Shown here one piece after another: positions 13,934-15,836 of a stretch of 15,836 nucleotides of DNA. The position numbers and the translations under genes were made by a program. The notes beneath the pieces are model-generated. The model did not search any database. It was given only the letters and a program-made list of their open reading frames with translations, and was not told the origin of the DNA. The number at the start of each line of letters is the position of its first letter. Position 1 is the first letter of the stretch. This stretch comes from Nitrospirales bacterium (GTDB taxonomy: Bacteria > Nitrospirota > Thermodesulfovibrionia > Thermodesulfovibrionales > Dissulfurispiraceae): the NCBI GenBank assembly GCA_020846375.1, contig JADLDZ010000049.1:1-15836 (forward strand). The letters are read 5' to 3'.

Positions 13934-14020
13934 CGTGCAACCTCCTTGGCAAGTAAATCACCGTAGTGTATCATGCAGAGGGGCGGGGATGTGCAAGAGA
14001 CTTTGTAGGGCATTGTTTTC

Positions 14021-14049
14021 TTGAATTTATTGTACTAAGATTGTATAGT
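14021..14049 (+). promoter_or_regulatory. Promoter of ppdK
   Basis: TTGAAT (14021-14026), exactly 17 bases, TATAGT (14044-14049), within an AT-rich island. The predicted start is near 14056, leaving a leader of about 76 nt that ends in GGAGGGG seven bases from the ATG at 14132. Confidence 0.65.
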
Positions 14050-14131
14050 TTATATAGCCGGTTTTTGTCGCCATCACACAACACAATCGATTCTGTTTAC
14101 TACATATTTATCAATCTCTGGAGGGGATTTC

Positions 14132-15836
14132 ATGGCAAAGGGAACGAAGAAGGCACAGAAGTCTGCAAAGCCCGCCAGGCCGGCCAAGGCGGCGAGGGCT
14201 CAGAAGTATGTTTATTTTTTTGGCGGCGGGAAGGCCGACGGGAAGGCCGATATGAAGAATCTGCTGGGGGGGAAAGGCGCGAACCTTGCGGAAATGGTCA
14301 ACCTGGACATCCCGGTCCCCCCCGGCTTTACCATCACGACGGAAGTCTGCACCCTTTACTACAAGAATAAAAGAAATTACCCTGACGAGCTGACGTCTCA
14401 GGTGGATGCCGCCCTGGCGAAGGTGGAGAAGATCATGGGGAAAAAATTCGGCGCCCCTGATAATCCCCTCCTGGTTTCCGTGCGTTCCGGAGCCCGCAGC
14501 TCCATGCCCGGCATGATGGAGACCGTGCTGAATGTGGGCCTGACCTCGAAGACGATCCCCGGTCTCGTCAGGAAGACGAACAACGAACGTTTTGTCTACG
14601 ATGCGTACCGGAGGCTCATGATGATGTACTCCGACGTGGTCATGGAGAAAGCGGCAGGGATAGAGCCGGCTGAAGGACAGGCCATCCGCCAGAAGCTCGA
14701 GCACCGGATGGAGGAGCTCAAGAAGGAAAAGGGATATAAGAGCGATACCGAACTGACGGTGGGCGACCTGAAGATCCTGTGTGATGCCTTCAAGAAGATT
14801 ATCAGGGATACCCTGAAAAAGGAGTTCCCCGACGATCCCCGTGAGCAGCTTTGGGGCGGCATCGGAGCGGTGTTCCAGTCATGGATGGGGAAACGCGCCG
14901 TATCGTACCGCAGGATCGAAAAGATCCCGGAAGAGTGGGGGACTGCGGTGAATGTGCAGTCGATGGTCTTCGGCAACACCGGGGACACTTCCGCAACAGG
15001 CGTTGCCTTTACCCGGAATCCGGCCACAGGCGAGGACGTGTTCTTCGGTGAGTGGCTGCCCAATGCCCAGGGTGAAGACGTGGTAGCCGGAATCAGGACC
15101 CCGAATCCGGTGAACAAGGCCGGAAAAACGGAGGATACGAAGCACCTCCCTTCCCTTGAGGAGCAGATGCCGAAGCTGTATAAGGAACTCTTCGCCATCC
15201 AGAAGAAGCTTGAAAGACACTATAAGGACATGCAGGACATCGAGTTCACCATCGAGGACGGAAGGCTCTGGATGCTCCAGACGCGGGTAGGCAAGCGGAA
15301 CGGACAGGCGGCCATCCGCATGGCGGTGGAAATGGCGAAGCAGAAGCTGATCGACAGACAGACGGCCATCATGCGCGTAAAGCCCGACCAGTTGGATGAA
15401 CTCCTCCATCCGAGCGTCGATCCGGCTGCGGAAAAAAAGGCGGTGGAGCTTGCGAAGGGCCTGCCCGCCGGTCCCGGCGGAGCCGTGGGAAAAGTGGCCT
15501 TTACCGCCGACGATGCAGAGGCATGGGCGAAGAACGGGGAGAAGGTTGTCCTGGTAAGAAACGAGACCTCTCCGGAAGACGTGCACGGCATGCATGCGGC
15601 AGAGGCGATCCTGACGGCAAAGGGAGGGATGACAAGCCACGCCGCCCTTGTCGCCCGGGGCTGGGGCAAGTGCTGCATTGTCGGCTGCTCCGCTTTGAAT
15701 ATCGATATCCACAAAAAAGTGATCAAGGTGAACGGGAGGGTGCTGAAAGAGGGTGACTGGATTACCCTGAACGGTACGAAAGGCCGCGTATACGAGGGGC
15801 GGCTTTCCCTGCTGCCTGCCGACCCCCAGCACAACC
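14132..15836 (+). CDS. ppdK: Pyruvate, phosphate dikinase (partial, 3' end outside window)
   Basis: The open frame runs 568 codons to the window edge with no stop. PPDK interconverts pyruvate, ATP and phosphate with PEP, AMP and pyrophosphate. After an unusual basic tail, YVYFFGGGKADGKADMKNLL and GGKGANLAEM begin the nucleotide-binding domain. SVRSGARSSMPGMMETVLNVG, VFGNTGDTSATGVAFTRNP and DIEFTIEDGRLWMLQTRVGK follow. GGMTSHAALVARGWGKCCIV contains the phosphohistidine (His503, about 48 residues later than in the Clostridium symbiosum enzyme). The C-terminal PEP/pyruvate barrel is cut off. Residues 1-25 are a Lys/Ala/Arg/Pro-rich extension where the family usually starts with a few residues before YVYFFGGG. 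The SD GGAGGGG and the single ATG support this start. It has its own strong promoter. Confidence 0.96.
   Translation, partial: MAKGTKKAQKSAKPARPAKAARAQKYVYFFGGGKADGKADMKNLLGGKGANLAEMVNLDIPVPPGFTITTEVCTLYYKNKRNYPDELTSQVDAALAKVEKIMGKKFGAPDNPLLVSVRSGARSSMPGMMETVLNVGLTSKTIPGLVRKTNNERFVYDAYRRLMMMYSDVVMEKAAGIEPAEGQAIRQKLEHRMEELKKEKGYKSDTELTVGDLKILCDAFKKIIRDTLKKEFPDDPREQLWGGIGAVFQSWMGKRAVSYRRIEKIPEEWGTAVNVQSMVFGNTGDTSATGVAFTRNPATGEDVFFGEWLPNAQGEDVVAGIRTPNPVNKAGKTEDTKHLPSLEEQMPKLYKELFAIQKKLERHYKDMQDIEFTIEDGRLWMLQTRVGKRNGQAAIRMAVEMAKQKLIDRQTAIMRVKPDQLDELLHPSVDPAAEKKAVELAKGLPAGPGGAVGKVAFTADDAEAWAKNGEKVVLVRNETSPEDVHGMHAAEAILTAKGGMTSHAALVARGWGKCCIVGCSALNIDIHKKVIKVNGRVLKEGDWITLNGTKGRVYEGRLSLLPADPQHN

Overview
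This is bacterial chromosomal DNA, moderately GC-rich and densely packed. It holds 13 recognisable protein genes plus one small ORF, a few of them abutting or overlapping. No rRNA, tRNA, transposase, phage gene or CRISPR array was seen. The gene mix (livHMGF transporter, pyruvate phosphate dikinase, c-di-GMP enzymes, biotin synthase, YebC, DUF502, DUF1460) fits a free-living Gram-negative-type anaerobe or microaerophile, for example Nitrospirota or a former deltaproteobacterial group. No marker gene settles the taxonomy, so this is only an impression.

Layout. Positions 1-2734 are all minus strand: a DUF1460 putative amidase, an MTAP-family nucleoside phosphorylase, a YebC/TACO1-family protein and the start of a DUF502 membrane protein cut by the window edge. 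A divergent intergenic region (2735-3092) carries back-to-back promoters and a GC-rich, apparently structured leader. It is followed by a HAMP-PAS-GGDEF-EAL membrane sensor (3093-5588). Next on the plus strand come a short NagA-type deacetylase (5685-6584), a branched-chain amino-acid ABC transporter livHMGF without a binding-protein gene (6693-10350), and an acylphosphatase (10492-10767). Convergent to the acylphosphatase is a tandem HD / HD-GYP phosphodiesterase (10778-12058). Divergent from that is a 28-codon ORF coupled to biotin synthase (12250-13352). bioB overlaps tail-to-tail with a secreted CAP-domain protein (13328-13933). The window ends inside pyruvate, phosphate dikinase (14132 onward).

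How the parts relate. Two c-di-GMP genes lie about 5 kb apart: one appears able to make and degrade the messenger, the other to degrade it. livHMGF is the only clear multi-gene functional operon. The other genes are mostly single units with their own sigma70-like promoters.

Most notable features. Several start codons (nagA, livH, the HD-GYP gene, the ORF before bioB, probably mtnP) lie 5-10 bases downstream of a -10 hexamer, most without a Shine-Dalgarno site, which predicts leaderless mRNAs. Other notable items are the structured leader before the GGDEF-EAL gene, a 24-bp near-palindrome upstream of bioB, the ATGA-coupled small ORF, a barrel-only NagA with a C10 tract, a 6-oxopurine-type pocket in the MTAP homologue, and a histone-like basic tail on PPDK. 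I did not find a clearly new multi-gene system such as a defence or biosynthetic locus.
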